A stretch of DNA of 64,000 nt, taken from the NCBI GenBank assembly GCA_030447805.1, contig JAUJOE010000002.1, positions 310,001 through 374,000 of the forward strand. Direction: 5' to 3'. The position numbers and the translations under genes are program-made. The notes under the pieces were generated by a model. It searched no databases, was not told the origin of the DNA, and saw only the letters and a list, made by a program, of their open reading frames with translations. This document shows positions 9,163 to 19,478 of this stretch, one piece after another. Origin of the DNA: Nocardioidaceae bacterium. GTDB taxonomy: Bacteria; Actinomycetota; Actinomycetes; Propionibacteriales; Nocardioidaceae. The number at the start of each line of letters is the position of its first letter. Positions within the stretch are counted from its first letter, which is position 1.

Positions 9163-10725
9163 GTGCATGCGGCGTCGAGTCGAGCTCCCCGACGGGGGCT
9201 GGCTCTGGCGCTGACACGACGGGGGCTGGCTCTGGCGCTGACACTGGCCGTGCTGCTGCGGCTCCCCTTCTTCGATGCGCCGCTGCAATCGGATGAGGGC
9301 GGGTTCCTCATGGTCGCCGGCCAATGGACCGGCGACGGCTCGTCACTGTACGGCGACCAGTGGGTCGACCGGCCACCGCTTCTGCTGGTGATCTTCCGGC
9401 TGGCGACGGTGGTCGGCGACAGCGCCGTCACTTTACGGGTGCTGGCCTTGCTGTTCGGTCTCATCACCGTGCTGGCCGCATGGTGGGCGGGCCGGCTGAT
9501 CAACGGCGCGCGTGGGGGGCTCGCCGCTGCCGTCGTGGCGGCCGCGATCAGCTCCAGCTTCAGCTTCGCCGGGTTCGCCCTCACCGGGGAGGGCATCGCG
9601 GTGGCCTTCGTCATGGTGAGCTGCGCGCTCACGCTGCAAGCCACCTACGACGGTCGCACATCGTCCGAGGGTCTCGACACGCCCGACCGTCGGAGATCGC
9701 TCGGCCGCGGGGGTGCCCGAGCGCTCTCACTGGCGGCGTCAGCGGGGATGCTGGCGGCCATGGCCTTTCTGGTGAAGCAGAACTTCATCGACGCGGGACT
9801 CTTCGCCGCCATCATGTTCGCCGCGGCAGCTCGCACGAACTGGCGGCTGCTCGCGGCTGGTGCCGCAGGCCTTCTCCTGCCGTTGGTGACCACCGCTGTC
9901 TGGGCGGACAGCGACGAGGGGCCCGGGCTCGTCAAGCTGTGGCACGCGGTCTTCTGGTTCCGTGTGCGCGCGGTCGAGGTGATCCACAGCGCTGCGGATT
10001 CGATGCCGCTGGATCGGCTCGCCGGCGTGCTAGCGCTGTTCGTCGTCACCGGGCTCGCCGTGCTGACGTGGCAGCTCTTCGCCGCTGTTCGCCGAGCCGA
10101 CGGCCCCGTGCGGCTGAAACTCGCGCTACTGGCGATGTTTGGGTACGTCGTGTTCTCCGTCGTCGCCGGCGGCAGCTGGTGGACCCACTACCTCCTGCAG
10201 TTCGGACCGGTGCTCGCGATGGGCACCGCTTTGGCGACCCGACGGTCGTTCGCTCGGCTGTGGCCGCAGCTGGCGGCAGCCGTGGTGACCGCGGCCTCCG
10301 TGGTGGGCTGCCTGGTCGGTGTGGGTCAGGTGGCCACCGCTCGGGTTGAGGGGACGCGCGACGAGATCGTCGGGACGTATTTGCGGTCGGCGTCCATGCC
10401 TGGTGACAGTGTCGTGCTGGCCTACGGTTCCCCCGCGATCATCGAGATCTCTGGGCTCTCCACCCCGTACAAGTACGCCTGGAGCCTGCCCATCCGTGCG
10501 CGCGACCCACGCCTGACCCAGCTGGTCGCCACGCTGCGCGGTGACTCCGCGCCGACGTGGCTGGTCGAGATCGGCGACTTCGACTGGTGGGGGCTCGACA
10601 CCGCGGCGTTCCAGCGGGTGCGCACCGAGCGCTACCACGTCGTCAGCACAGTCTGCGGGCACAACATCTACCTGCGCGACGGTCTCGTGCGGCCGCTGCC
10701 GCCGGCGCCGTCATGCCCGTCGTAG
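9163..10725 (+). CDS. Glycosyltransferase family 39 / dolichyl-phosphate-mannose mannosyltransferase-like membrane protein
   Basis: LPFFDAPLQSDEGGFLMVAGQWTGDGSSLYGDQWVDRPPLLLVIFRLA followed by multiple TM segments. Confidence 0.8.
   Translation: MHAASSRAPRRGLALALTRRGLALALTLAVLLRLPFFDAPLQSDEGGFLMVAGQWTGDGSSLYGDQWVDRPPLLLVIFRLATVVGDSAVTLRVLALLFGLITVLAAWWAGRLINGARGGLAAAVVAAAISSSFSFAGFALTGEGIAVAFVMVSCALTLQATYDGRTSSEGLDTPDRRRSLGRGGARALSLAASAGMLAAMAFLVKQNFIDAGLFAAIMFAAAARTNWRLLAAGAAGLLLPLVTTAVWADSDEGPGLVKLWHAVFWFRVRAVEVIHSAADSMPLDRLAGVLALFVVTGLAVLTWQLFAAVRRADGPVRLKLALLAMFGYVVFSVVAGGSWWTHYLLQFGPVLAMGTALATRRSFARLWPQLAAAVVTAASVVGCLVGVGQVATARVEGTRDEIVGTYLRSASMPGDSVVLAYGSPAIIEISGLSTPYKYAWSLPIRARDPRLTQLVATLRGDSAPTWLVEIGDFDWWGLDTAAFQRVRTERYHVVSTVCGHNIYLRDGLVRPLPPAPSCPS
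9190..9243. repeat. 27-bp perfect tandem duplication (2 copies) at the N-terminus of the GT39-like ORF
   Basis: cgacgggggctggctctggcgctgaca at 9190-9216 and 9217-9243. Confidence 0.95.
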
Positions 10726-12277
10726 CATCTCCAGCGCCGCCATCGCGGCGTTGTGCCCGCCGATCCCGCTGACCGCGCCACCTCGACGCGCCCGCTCCCG
10801 CAGACCAGTACGTTGTCGACGCCGGTCGCCACGCCCCAACGGTCGGCCGGTGTCTCGACCGTGCTGTCCTCCGCCAGCCACGGCCACTGCAGGTCGCCGT
10901 GGAAGATGTGGCCGCCGGGCATGTTCAGCGCAGCCTCGATGTCCTGCGGCGTCTTCACCTCCAGGCACGGCCGGCCGTCGGCGTCGGTGGCGAGGCAGTC
11001 GCGGATCGGCTCCTCCAGGTGAGCGTCCAGCGCGCCAGAGCCCGGTCGACGGCCTGCTCGGACGCTGTGCCGTCGTTGGCGAACAGCCCAGCGGGAGTGT
11101 GTACGCCGAAGTAGGTGAGCGTCTGGTAGCCCTGCTCGGCCAGGTCCGGGGCGAGGATCGACGGGTCGGTCAGCGTGTGGCAGTACAGCTCTCCGGGCAT
11201 CGGGTCGGGCAGCCGCCCGCCCGCCGCTGCGCCGTACGCCGCCTCGAGCTGGCTGAAGTCCTCGGCCACGTGCACGGTGCCCGCGAACGCCTGGCGGGGG
11301 TTAACGCCGGACCGCCAGCGCGGCAGCCGACGGACGAGCAGGTTGAGCTTGAGCTGCGACCCCGCCGGCCGCGGCGTCGCAGGTGCCCGCCCCAGCAGGT
11401 CGTCGAGCACCGCCGGCGCAACGCCGCTGAGCACCAGCCGCGAGTCGACGCTGTGCTCGCCGTCGTGCGTCGTGTACGTCGTCTGCGTGCCCGCCTCGTC
11501 GGCCTCGACAGCCGTGACCTGCGCTTCAGTTCGTACGTCGGCCCCAGCCGACAGCGCCGCCGTGAGCAGCGCGTCGGTCACCGCGCCCATCCCGCCGACG
11601 GGGACGCGCCACTCGCCGGTGCCGTTGCCGATCAGGTGGTAGAGGAAGCACCGATTCTGCAGCCGGCTCTCTCGTCGTACAGCGACGCGAAGGTGCCGAT
11701 CAAGGCGTCGGTCGCAACCACTCCCCGCACCGTGTCGTCGGCGAACCGCCGGTCGAGTTCGACCCCGAGCGGCTGCTCGACGAGCCACGACCAGGTGGGT
11801 CCGAGTTGTGCGGCCACCTCCGGCTGCGCTGGTAGCGGCTCGGTGAGGCTGGGGGCGAGCAGCTGCGCGACCCGCCGCACCTCTGCGTAGAACGCCCGCC
11901 ACGCGGCGTACTCCTGATCCCCACCGGTGAGCTCGCGGAACGAGTCGGCGGTGCGGCTGCCCTCGTCCCGCTCGACCAGCAGGCCGGTCGACCGGCCGTT
12001 ACGCCAGGTGGGGGTGTACGACGCGACCGGACCGTGAGCGCAGCTGCAGACGCAGTTGCAGGTCGGAGCAGATCTGCTCGGGCAGCAGGCTGACCAGGTA
12101 GGAGTAGCGGGAGAGGAGGGCGTCGACGCCGCTGAACGCGCGGGCACTGACGGCTGCCCCACCGGTGTGCGGCAGGCGCTCGAGCAGCAGCGTGCGGAGG
12201 CCCGCGCGGGCGAGGTACGCCGCGGCGACCAGCCCGTTGTGTCCCCCGCCGACGATGGTGACGTCGTACCGCTCCAT
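10711..12277 (-). CDS. FAD-dependent oxidoreductase, phytoene-desaturase/CrtI-like, split by several frameshifts
   Basis: MERYDVTIVGGGHNGLVAAAYLARAGLRTLLLERLPHTGGAAVS plus fragments 11632-12162, 10955-11902 and 10711-10968 in changing frames. Confidence 0.8.
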
Positions 12278-12391
12278 GGCTGGACTCTGCCATGTCAGTC
12301 GGTTACGCCGATCGGTGACGCCGGGCCGCCCCCGACCCGCCGCGTACGATGAGCGCATCGGATTCCGACGGGGGAATGGCAGGGGCTGACC

Positions 12392-13962
12392 ATGGCAGCG
12401 GGGCGGCGTGGGCGTCCGTACCAGGTGCCGGAGGACACGACATCGGTCCGGGCAAGCACCGTCGACGTGCACGCCCGAGTCGGCTGGCTGCTGCTCATGT
12501 CGCGCCTGCACCATCCGGACCCCGAGCTGGCACTTGGTGACTCGTTCAACGCCGCCCTCAGCGCGGTCGGCGTACAGGCTGATCGAAGTGCGGTCAGCCG
12601 GTGGGAAAGTGGCAAGGCCACGCCGCGGTACTCGGTCCTGGTCGGTTACGAACGGGTGCTTGGTCTGCAGGAGGGCCAGCTCACCAGCGTGGTGAACGCC
12701 CAACGGCGCGAGTTCAGTGATGACGGCTTGGCGTCCTGGGCGCCGGTCCTGGACCCGCGGTCGACGGGGTTCCACGAGCGGCTGGACGCATTGTTCGATG
12801 CGTTGCTCGCCGGCCCGGGAACGGGTCCGGAATGGACCGCACTCGCCCAGCACGTCGCTGCCACCCGCGGCATGTACGTGCACGGCTCGGTATGGCGGCA
12901 CCTCTCTACGGCGCTGATCAACCAGCTGACCCGCAGCGTCGGCGCGGCGTACCTGGAGCGGATGGAGGCGATCCGCCTGCTGCTCGAGCACCCGGTCGCT
13001 CACCAGTGGCTGCTGCGGGCGACCGACGAGTTCTTGGACGATCCCGCCGTGCAGGTCGTCAACGACCCGATCGGGGTGCTGGAGATCTCGACGGCGCCAG
13101 CGGCGGCCGACGTCGTGCTCGACAAGATGCTGACGACGCGGTCACCGCAGGTTCTGACCGCCGCCGTGGAGGCGGTCGCTGCCAAGATCCAGGGCGGCTC
13201 CTACTCCGCCAGCCAGCTCGAGCAGATCGAGCGGTCGGTCGTGTCTCGGCTACGCGGACCAGACGCCAGCGCGGTGGTCTTCGAGGAGCTGACGCTGGTG
13301 ATGCCCGAGGCAGCCAGCGAACGGCTGTTGCTGGCCTCGCGTGGTGTCGCGGGCCACGAGGAGCTCGCGAAGGTCGCCGCTCACGGCGAGATCGTCGACC
13401 CGGGCGTGGCGCGCCGCGTCTCGCAGCGGATCGCGCGGACGGCATGTGCCCAGCTGCCAGCCTGTGGGCTGTACGAGGAGGACAAGATGACGCCGCGGCT
13501 GGTACGCGAGGCGCTTTCGCGGGTCGCAGCGTACTCATGCACTACGCGAGTCTGGCGCTGCAGGGCAGCCCGCTCCGTGGCCCCGTCGCCGCGGCCCTGG
13601 TCGGTGAGGTTGAGCGGTACGGCGTCGACGACCCGCTTGCCGCCCGGTTCTCTCGGCTGCTGCGCTACCTCGCGGGGCCGGACCAGGAGGAACCGGTCCT
13701 GGAGTGGCTTCCGAAGGCGCCGCCAGCAGTGGCGCGTGACCTGGGGCACACGCTGGGCCACATCGACAGCAGCCGGGGCCTCGACGAGCTGCCGGCCCTG
13801 CTGCGCGGCGATGACTCCGTTGTCGACCGGGCGCTGTTGTACGGGCTGGGCATGCGCCAGGCGCGGGTGCTGACGGGGCTGGCCGAGGGTGCTGACTGGC
13901 CGGCTCCGGTCAGGGAGGCGGCGCGGTGGTGGCTGCGCCAGGGCGGCGCCGTACGCGTCTGA
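12392..13962 (+). CDS. Helix-turn-helix regulatory protein (XRE-like N-terminus), frameshifted near 13520-13540
   Basis: SAVGVQADRSAVSRWESGKATPRYSVLVGYERVLGL HTH; C-terminus continues in the 12832-13962 frame. Confidence 0.7.
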
Positions 13963-14100
13963 GGGTGTGCTTTTGCCGTGTTGGAAGACGTACGCCGTCG
14001 GGCGGTGAGGGGGTGATTTTGCCGTCGCGTGTCGGAAGACGTACGGGGGCGGTGAGGGGGTGCTTTGCCGTCGCGTGCGACGTACGCCGCCGGGCGGCGT
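13961..14100. repeat. Three imperfect 46-47 bp tandem repeats
   Basis: gaggg(g)gtgctttTGCCGTcgcgtgtcGGAAGACGTACgccgtcGGGCGGt at 13961-14006, 14007-14053, 14054-14100. Confidence 0.85.
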
Positions 14101-14200
14101 TGACGCCTCCTTGCGTGTCTTGGCATGGCCGCCGCGTGTCAAGCGGCTGCAGAATGGGCACGAGAGACCACGGTCTGTGGTCGCCCGGAAGCCCGTAGGC

Positions 14201-14588
14201 TCAGGTCTCGGTGTTGAGCAAAACAGCACCGAGACCGCCTGCCGGAGTGGCGCGTTCGCTCCGTTGACCGCCGTAACGCGGCGACCGTCTGCCGCGATGT
14301 GGCGGTCGGAAGACGGTCGGTGCTCGGTGTGGCTGCGGGGCAGGGTGTAGTGCGGCTCTCGCGAAAGGAGGCGCAACGAGCTGACGAATCACCAGCAGGC
14401 CCGCCGCGGTCGCCGCCGCGACAAGCGTGGGTGGGCCAGCGAGTCGCAGCAGGCTCGCGGCGAGCCAGGAAGTCGAGCGCGACTCGCAGCCCGAGCCGGC
14501 CTGCACGCGTCGCTGCCACCGTCGCGGCACCGGCTATCAGGCCGGCGACGGTGCAGATCAGGGCGGCCTGATCGAGCAGCTGGGTCAT
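14201..14588 (-). CDS. Small hydrophobic protein, frameshifted, uncharacterised
   Basis: MTQLLDQAALICTVAGLIAGAATVAATRAGRLGLRVALDFLA then second-frame SLLRLAGPPTLVAAATAAGLLVIRQL; overlaps the DUF1622 gene. Confidence 0.45.
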
Positions 14589-15010
14589 CGCAGCCTCCCG
14601 GTTGAGGCCCGCTGGTCGGGCGGTTCGTCGGACCCGGACTCGTTCCGGGCAAGCTCCGCCTTCTCCTCGCGTATCTCCCTGCCCAGGAAGCGGTTGAGCG
14701 CCGTACGAATGGCCGCAACCGCAGCCAGCTCGCCGATTTGATAGAACGTGGGTGCGATCGCCGTACGCAAGATGTCACCGGCGAGCTGGAACTCCAGCCC
14801 TAACGCGAGGTAGCGGCCGAGGTCCAAGCGCACCGGCACGAACGCCTCGGGGTTGCGGCTGCGGATGGCCACCAGCACGAACCGACGGGCGATGACCGCG
14901 CCCACGAAGATGATCAGTGCACCGGCGATCTCGACGAGTCGGACTGCCCAGTCGACGACCGCGGTGACGTTCTCTTCGCTCAACCACTCCATGCCGAGCG
15001 GTGTACCCAC
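14585..15010 (-). CDS. DUF1622-family membrane protein
   Basis: VRLVEIAGALIIFVGAVIARRFVLVAIR...VRLDLGRYLALGLEFQLAGDILRTAIAPTFYQIGELAAVAAIRTALNRFLGREI. Confidence 0.8.
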   Translation of the reverse strand: MGTPLGMEWLSEENVTAVVDWAVRLVEIAGALIIFVGAVIARRFVLVAIRSRNPEAFVPVRLDLGRYLALGLEFQLAGDILRTAIAPTFYQIGELAAVAAIRTALNRFLGREIREEKAELARNESGSDEPPDQRASTGRLR

Positions 15011-15417
15011 GCCGTTGGGGGTCGAAGCGCGCTGGCGGGCGAGGCGATCTCCACCGGCTCCTCAGACAAGCGACCGGCCTCCACCGTTGACGAGGTGAAG
15101 GCCGGTAGATGCCAGGCCAAGCGCTAGTTGTCGTCGTCGTTGACGTGCTCGCGCTCGTAGCTGCCAGCCTTTGCGAGGCCACGACTGACCATATAGCCGA
15201 TCGTCAGCCAGGTGATATAACGCCAAGCGTCGTTCGCGGCGAAGCCTTCACCATCATCGTTGTCGACCAGCGCCGGGCGACGAGAACTCCGATGAGCGAC
15301 GTAGGCGCGGTCGTCTTGTACGACGACTTGGGTAGACACCCGAGTGAGTCATTTTTCTTTCCTTGAGCCATGCGTGATAACCCCTTGAAGAACGTTTACC
15401 CAGCCGCGACATCCGGC

Positions 15418-15492
15418 TGGGGTGAGTGACGGGACTCGAACGCGACATCCGCGACCACAACGCGGCGCTCTACCAGCTGAGCTACACCCACC
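15418..15492 (-). tRNA. tRNA-His (GTG), CCA encoded
   Basis: GGTGGGTGTAGCTCAGCTGGTAGAGCGCCGCGTTGTGGTCGCGGATGTCGCGTTCGAGTCCCGTCACTCACCCCA; G-1 and C73 present. Confidence 0.93.
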
Positions 15493-15560
15493 ATGCTGCG
15501 CAATCGACCCGCAATCGGTGGGCCACAGCGGCAGAAAGTGTAGCGGCTCAGGCGGCTCGG

Positions 15561-16180
15561 CTAGGAGTCCGGCTGCGGGTCGCTCAACAGGGCGCCGCGG
15601 TGTTTCGCGGCCAGCGCGCGGGCGGCGTCGGAGTCCGGTCCGGGCGGCGGCACGAACACCGCCTCCCGGTAGTAACGCAGCTCCTCGATGCTCTCGCGGA
15701 TGTCGGCAAGCGCCCGGTGGACCCCCCTTGCGCGGGCTCGCGTAGTACGCCCGGGGGAACCAGCGCCGCGCCAGCTCCTTGATCGACGAGACGTCGATGA
15801 TGCGGTAGTGCAGGTGCGCCTCGAGCGTCGGCATGTCCCTGGTGAGGAAGAGCCGGTCGGTGCCGACGGAGTTGCCCGCCAGGGGGCCTTCCGCACCGTC
15901 GGCACGTACGCGCGCACATAATCCAGTACGGCGTCCTCTGCCGTCGCCAGGTCGACGCCGGCGTCGAGCTGGTCGAGCAGGCCGGAGGCTGTGTGCATGT
16001 CGCGCACGACGTCACTCATCTGCTCGAGCGCGGCGGCGGGGGCTTGATGACGATGTCGACGCCGGGACCCAGCACGTTGAGCTCGGAATCCGTCACCAGG
16101 GCAGCGACCTCGACCAGCGCGTCTGCGGCCATGTCGAGACCGGTCATCTCGCAGTCGATCCACACCAGCCGGTCGCTCAC
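15561..16180 (-). CDS. orn: Oligoribonuclease, multiple frameshifts (probable sequencing errors)
   Basis: [38 protein letters not shown]...[14 protein letters not shown]...[26 protein letters not shown]...[19 protein letters not shown]. Confidence 0.9.
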
Positions 16181-16241
16181 GTTCGCCACCCTACGCCGCG
16201 GGCTCCCTGCCGGGGCTTCCTCAACGTTGCACCGGTCGCGA

Positions 16242-17095
16242 TCAGAGCAAGGCCACCGTCTCCCCGCGGCGTACCGGCCTGACCACATCGTCGAGGTCCG
16301 CCTGCCGAACCGACTCCAAGAACGCCGACAGCGGCGAGCGCATGATCTTGTAATCGTCGTAGTGCACGGGGATCGCGGCGCGAGGCTGCACCCGGCGCAG
16401 GAAGTCGACGCCCTGCGGAGCGTCCATGGTGACCGTCGAGGCGAGCACACGGGTGCCGCCGAGGTGCATCACCGCCACGTCGATGTCGGGGTAACGCTCG
16501 TGTACGGCGTCGAGGTGGTCGCCGGTCAGCGTGTCGCCGCTGAGGTAGACGCGCAGCCGGGTCTCGCCCTGGACCTGGTGCTCCAGCAGGCTGCCCATCA
16601 CCGGCGGCAATACCTTCCGAGCGGGTCCGCGCGCATGCACGCCGGGGAGCGACACCACCCGCAGTTCTTCGTTGTCCTTGGCGAGCACGTGGTCGGTCCA
16701 GGTGGTCAGCCCGTGTGTGGAGAAACCTTGCCGCTTGAGCCGCCGGGCGGCGTGCGTGGTCGTCACCAGCGGTGGCCGCCGATCGAGACCGGCTCGGGCC
16801 ACCCGGTCCCAGTGGTCGCCGTGCAGGTGCGACAGCACAACAGCGTCCAGCGTCGGTACGTCGTGCACCGTCACCGCCGGGTCGAGCAACCGGCGCGACC
16901 ACAGCCCCGGCCCAGGTAGGCGCGTTGCCCCTTGCGGAGGAAGTTCGGGTCGGTGAGCACGGTGAAGGAGCCGAGCCGAAGCAGCACCGTGGCGTTGCCG
17001 ATGAAGGTCAGCGAGTCGACCGACGGTTGCTCGCTGGCTTCGTTGGCACTGGCTGGGGGAGCGACGTCATGCCCGCCCGTACCCGGCGTAGAGGT
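16242..17095 (-). CDS. Metallo-beta-lactamase-fold hydrolase (UlaG-like), one frameshift near 16900-16915
   Basis: [37 protein letters not shown] / [31 protein letters not shown] ... [13 protein letters not shown]. Confidence 0.82.
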
Positions 17096-17799
17096 CAAAG
17101 ATGCACGCCGTCCCCAAGGGCGCACTAACGGTGGTCCGCACCGCGGGCATAGCGTTGCTTGGCCGACCAAACGCTGCATCGGGCACCACACCGAGGGCCT
17201 GCGATCCCAGCGCGGCCAGCGACGCAGGTGTTTCCCGATTGCGTTGATCGATCGAGGCGGTTGCGAACGCCGTCTTACTTTTTGTCGCATCCGCCCGATG
17301 TCCGATTCTTCCGGCTGGATGCCGTGCCGCCAGATAGGAGCGACCACTTTTTTGGGTTCGTCCTCGGCAAGAACGCCCCATTACCGACTTAGCGGACGGC
17401 GTGGAGATCGCACAATGCGTAACCAAAGACGGCGCCGGACATCGTCCTTGGGCTGCCCGTAGAACGGGAGATCAAACCGGCAGCATTGATTGTTGAGCCG
17501 TCGTGACCGGCCTTTGCGCGAACGCTTCGAACCGTCTGGCGCGTCGGGCGCGCCGCTCCGTCGACGCCACCGATCGCCACCGACTGCGAGTCGGGGCCCA
17601 GCCGTCGGCTCACTGGACCCTTGCGTCAAGGACTGCGGGAACCCTTCGGTCGGGTGGGCGGCCAGTCATCGGTGAGCCGCGAACGTTCCGCTTACGCCAC
17701 GGCACCTGACCAGGCCCCGAGTGGGTGAGGCAGCGCCAGCCACGACGTACCACCACGACACGCAGGCTCGTTCGTTGAGAACCCGTGAGTGCCACAAGG

Positions 17800-18023
17800 T
17801 TAACAGCGCCTACTGAATCTGATGTACTCGATTCTCCCGCAGGCTTGCGCCAATACGAATATGATACGAATCGACTCCTGCTTGAGTGGGATTATATTGG
17901 GCTGCCACTCCGGCTCTAGGTTTAGCGCTATGCGCCTGACGTCGTCAATCGCATCTCGAAGTGCTTGGCATACTGCTGCTGACGTAGCCGGTTCGACCAC
18001 CGCGTACCGCTCAAATCCAGCCA
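17800..18023 (-). CDS. Short uncharacterised ORF
   Basis: MAGFERYAVVEPATSAAVCQALRDAIDDVRRIALNLEPEWQPNIIPLKQESIRIIFVLAQACGRIEYIRFSRRC; coding not proven. Confidence 0.35.
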
Positions 18024-18199
18024 TGCTGTCCTCATGAGTGTCAACGTCACGTGTGTCGCTGATAATAATCCGCTTGATCGTGTGAGCACCGCTTTGGTTG
18101 CAGCAAGACGTGCTTGAGAAGGCCCGAGGGCGTCCCAGGTGCAACAGCGCATCGTCGCGGCAAGTCGGGCCATGGGTCGCAGTAAGAGCAGTGCTGCCG

Positions 18200-18654
18200 C
18201 TAATCGCGCGCCATGGCGTCGTAGACGGCACCGGTGACTGCGGCGTACACGCCCTTGCTCAGCATGTCGGCAGCGAGCTCATCGGGTTCCCAACGCCAGG
18301 GCACGTCGGCGACCCCGAGCGCGCGGTAGAGGGCCGCGTCTCCGCCCCAGAACAGGGCGAAGTGGACGACGCTCGCTTGCGGTCCGCGCAGGCCGGCGAG
18401 GTCGAGGGCACCCCGCAGGGCACCCATGCTGATCCCGTGCGCCCAGTGCACGGGGCTGTTCAGCCGCGCGACGTCGGAGGGGAGTCCGGGTCCCTTCCCG
18501 GCAGGAGGTGCGCCCCGACCTGGCCGGGGACTTGGCTCGCCTCACGTCCCGACACCGCCATCTCGAGCCGTTCCGACGCCGTCATGGCGATGGTGCCAAC
18601 GGCACCGGCGACCATGCCGCGGCTGAGAGCGCCGAGTGCTCCGTTACTTGACAT
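18200..18654 (-). CDS. Small membrane-associated protein (DUF1440-like?), frameshifted near 18455
   Basis: MSSNGALGALSRGMVAGAVGTIAMTASERLEMAVSGREASQVPG... + VHFALFWGGDAALYRALGVADVPWRWEPDELAADMLSKGVYAAVTGAVYDAMA. Confidence 0.5.
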
Positions 18655-18681
18655 ATCAGGCTCCTGATCTCTGGTTGTGGG

Positions 18682-19464
18682 TCATGCACCCTGCCCGAGG
18701 TTGATCATCAGGCCGCCGTCCATCACGTACGACGCCCCGGTCACGTAGTCGGCGTCGCTGGAGGCGAGGAACAGTGCGAGTTTGGCGATCTCGGTTGGCT
18801 CCGCCGCGCGCTTGAAGGGGATGCTCTGCACCTGTTCCTCGAGCAGTTCCGGGTCGTCGATCGCGGGCTGGTTGAAGGGGGTGAGCACCATCCCCGGCGC
18901 GAGGCTGTTGACGTTGATCTTGTGCGGGGCCAGCTCGAGCGCGAGGGTGCGGGTCAGCATCCGGATGGCGCCCTTGGAGCAGTCATAGTCGGCGCCACCG
19001 GGGTTGGGGTTGTCCGCGTGGACTGACGAGACGTTGATGATCTTGCCTTCGCCGCCGGCGTCCAGCCGGAGCTGGATGAAGCGACGGCAGCAGAAGAACG
19101 GGCCGTAGACGTTGGTGCGGATGGCGTGGTCCCACACCTCGGTCGACAGCTCGGCTACTTCCTTGCCAGAAGCGTCCACGCCGGCGTTGTTCATCAAGAT
19201 GTCGAGCGAGCCGAAGGCATCGACTGCCTGGTCGAACAGGGACGCTACCTGGTCCTCGTCAGTCACGTCTGCCTGCACAACGATTGCCTTGCGGCCTTCG
19301 GCGGCCACGGCGGCGCGGGTCTTCTCGGCGCCGTCCGCGTCGTGGAGGTAGTTGACGACGACGTCGGCGCCCTCCTTCGCGAACTCGATCGCCGTCGCCT
19401 GGCCGATGCCGGAGTCGGAGCCGGTGATCAACGCCACCTTCCCCTCGAGCCGTCCTGTCGCCAT
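18682..19464 (-). CDS. SDR-family oxidoreductase (glucose 1-dehydrogenase-like)
   Basis: GKVALITGSDSGIGQATAIEFAKEGADVVVNY, NNAG, Y-x3-K (YDCSKGA). Confidence 0.9.
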   Translation of the reverse strand: MATGRLEGKVALITGSDSGIGQATAIEFAKEGADVVVNYLHDADGAEKTRAAVAAEGRKAIVVQADVTDEDQVASLFDQAVDAFGSLDILMNNAGVDASGKEVAELSTEVWDHAIRTNVYGPFFCCRRFIQLRLDAGGEGKIINVSSVHADNPNPGGADYDCSKGAIRMLTRTLALELAPHKINVNSLAPGMVLTPFNQPAIDDPELLEEQVQSIPFKRAAEPTEIAKLALFLASSDADYVTGASYVMDGGLMINLGQGA

Positions 19465-19478
19465 GTCGTTCCTCTCCT

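Noticed and set aside
10711-12277. Desaturase-like gene considered as a true pseudogene
   Set aside because: Same indel pattern breaks clear housekeeping genes, so sequencing error is the simpler explanation.
13961-14100. Three-unit repeat considered as a CRISPR
   Set aside because: Units are contiguous and imperfect with no unique spacers; no cas genes.
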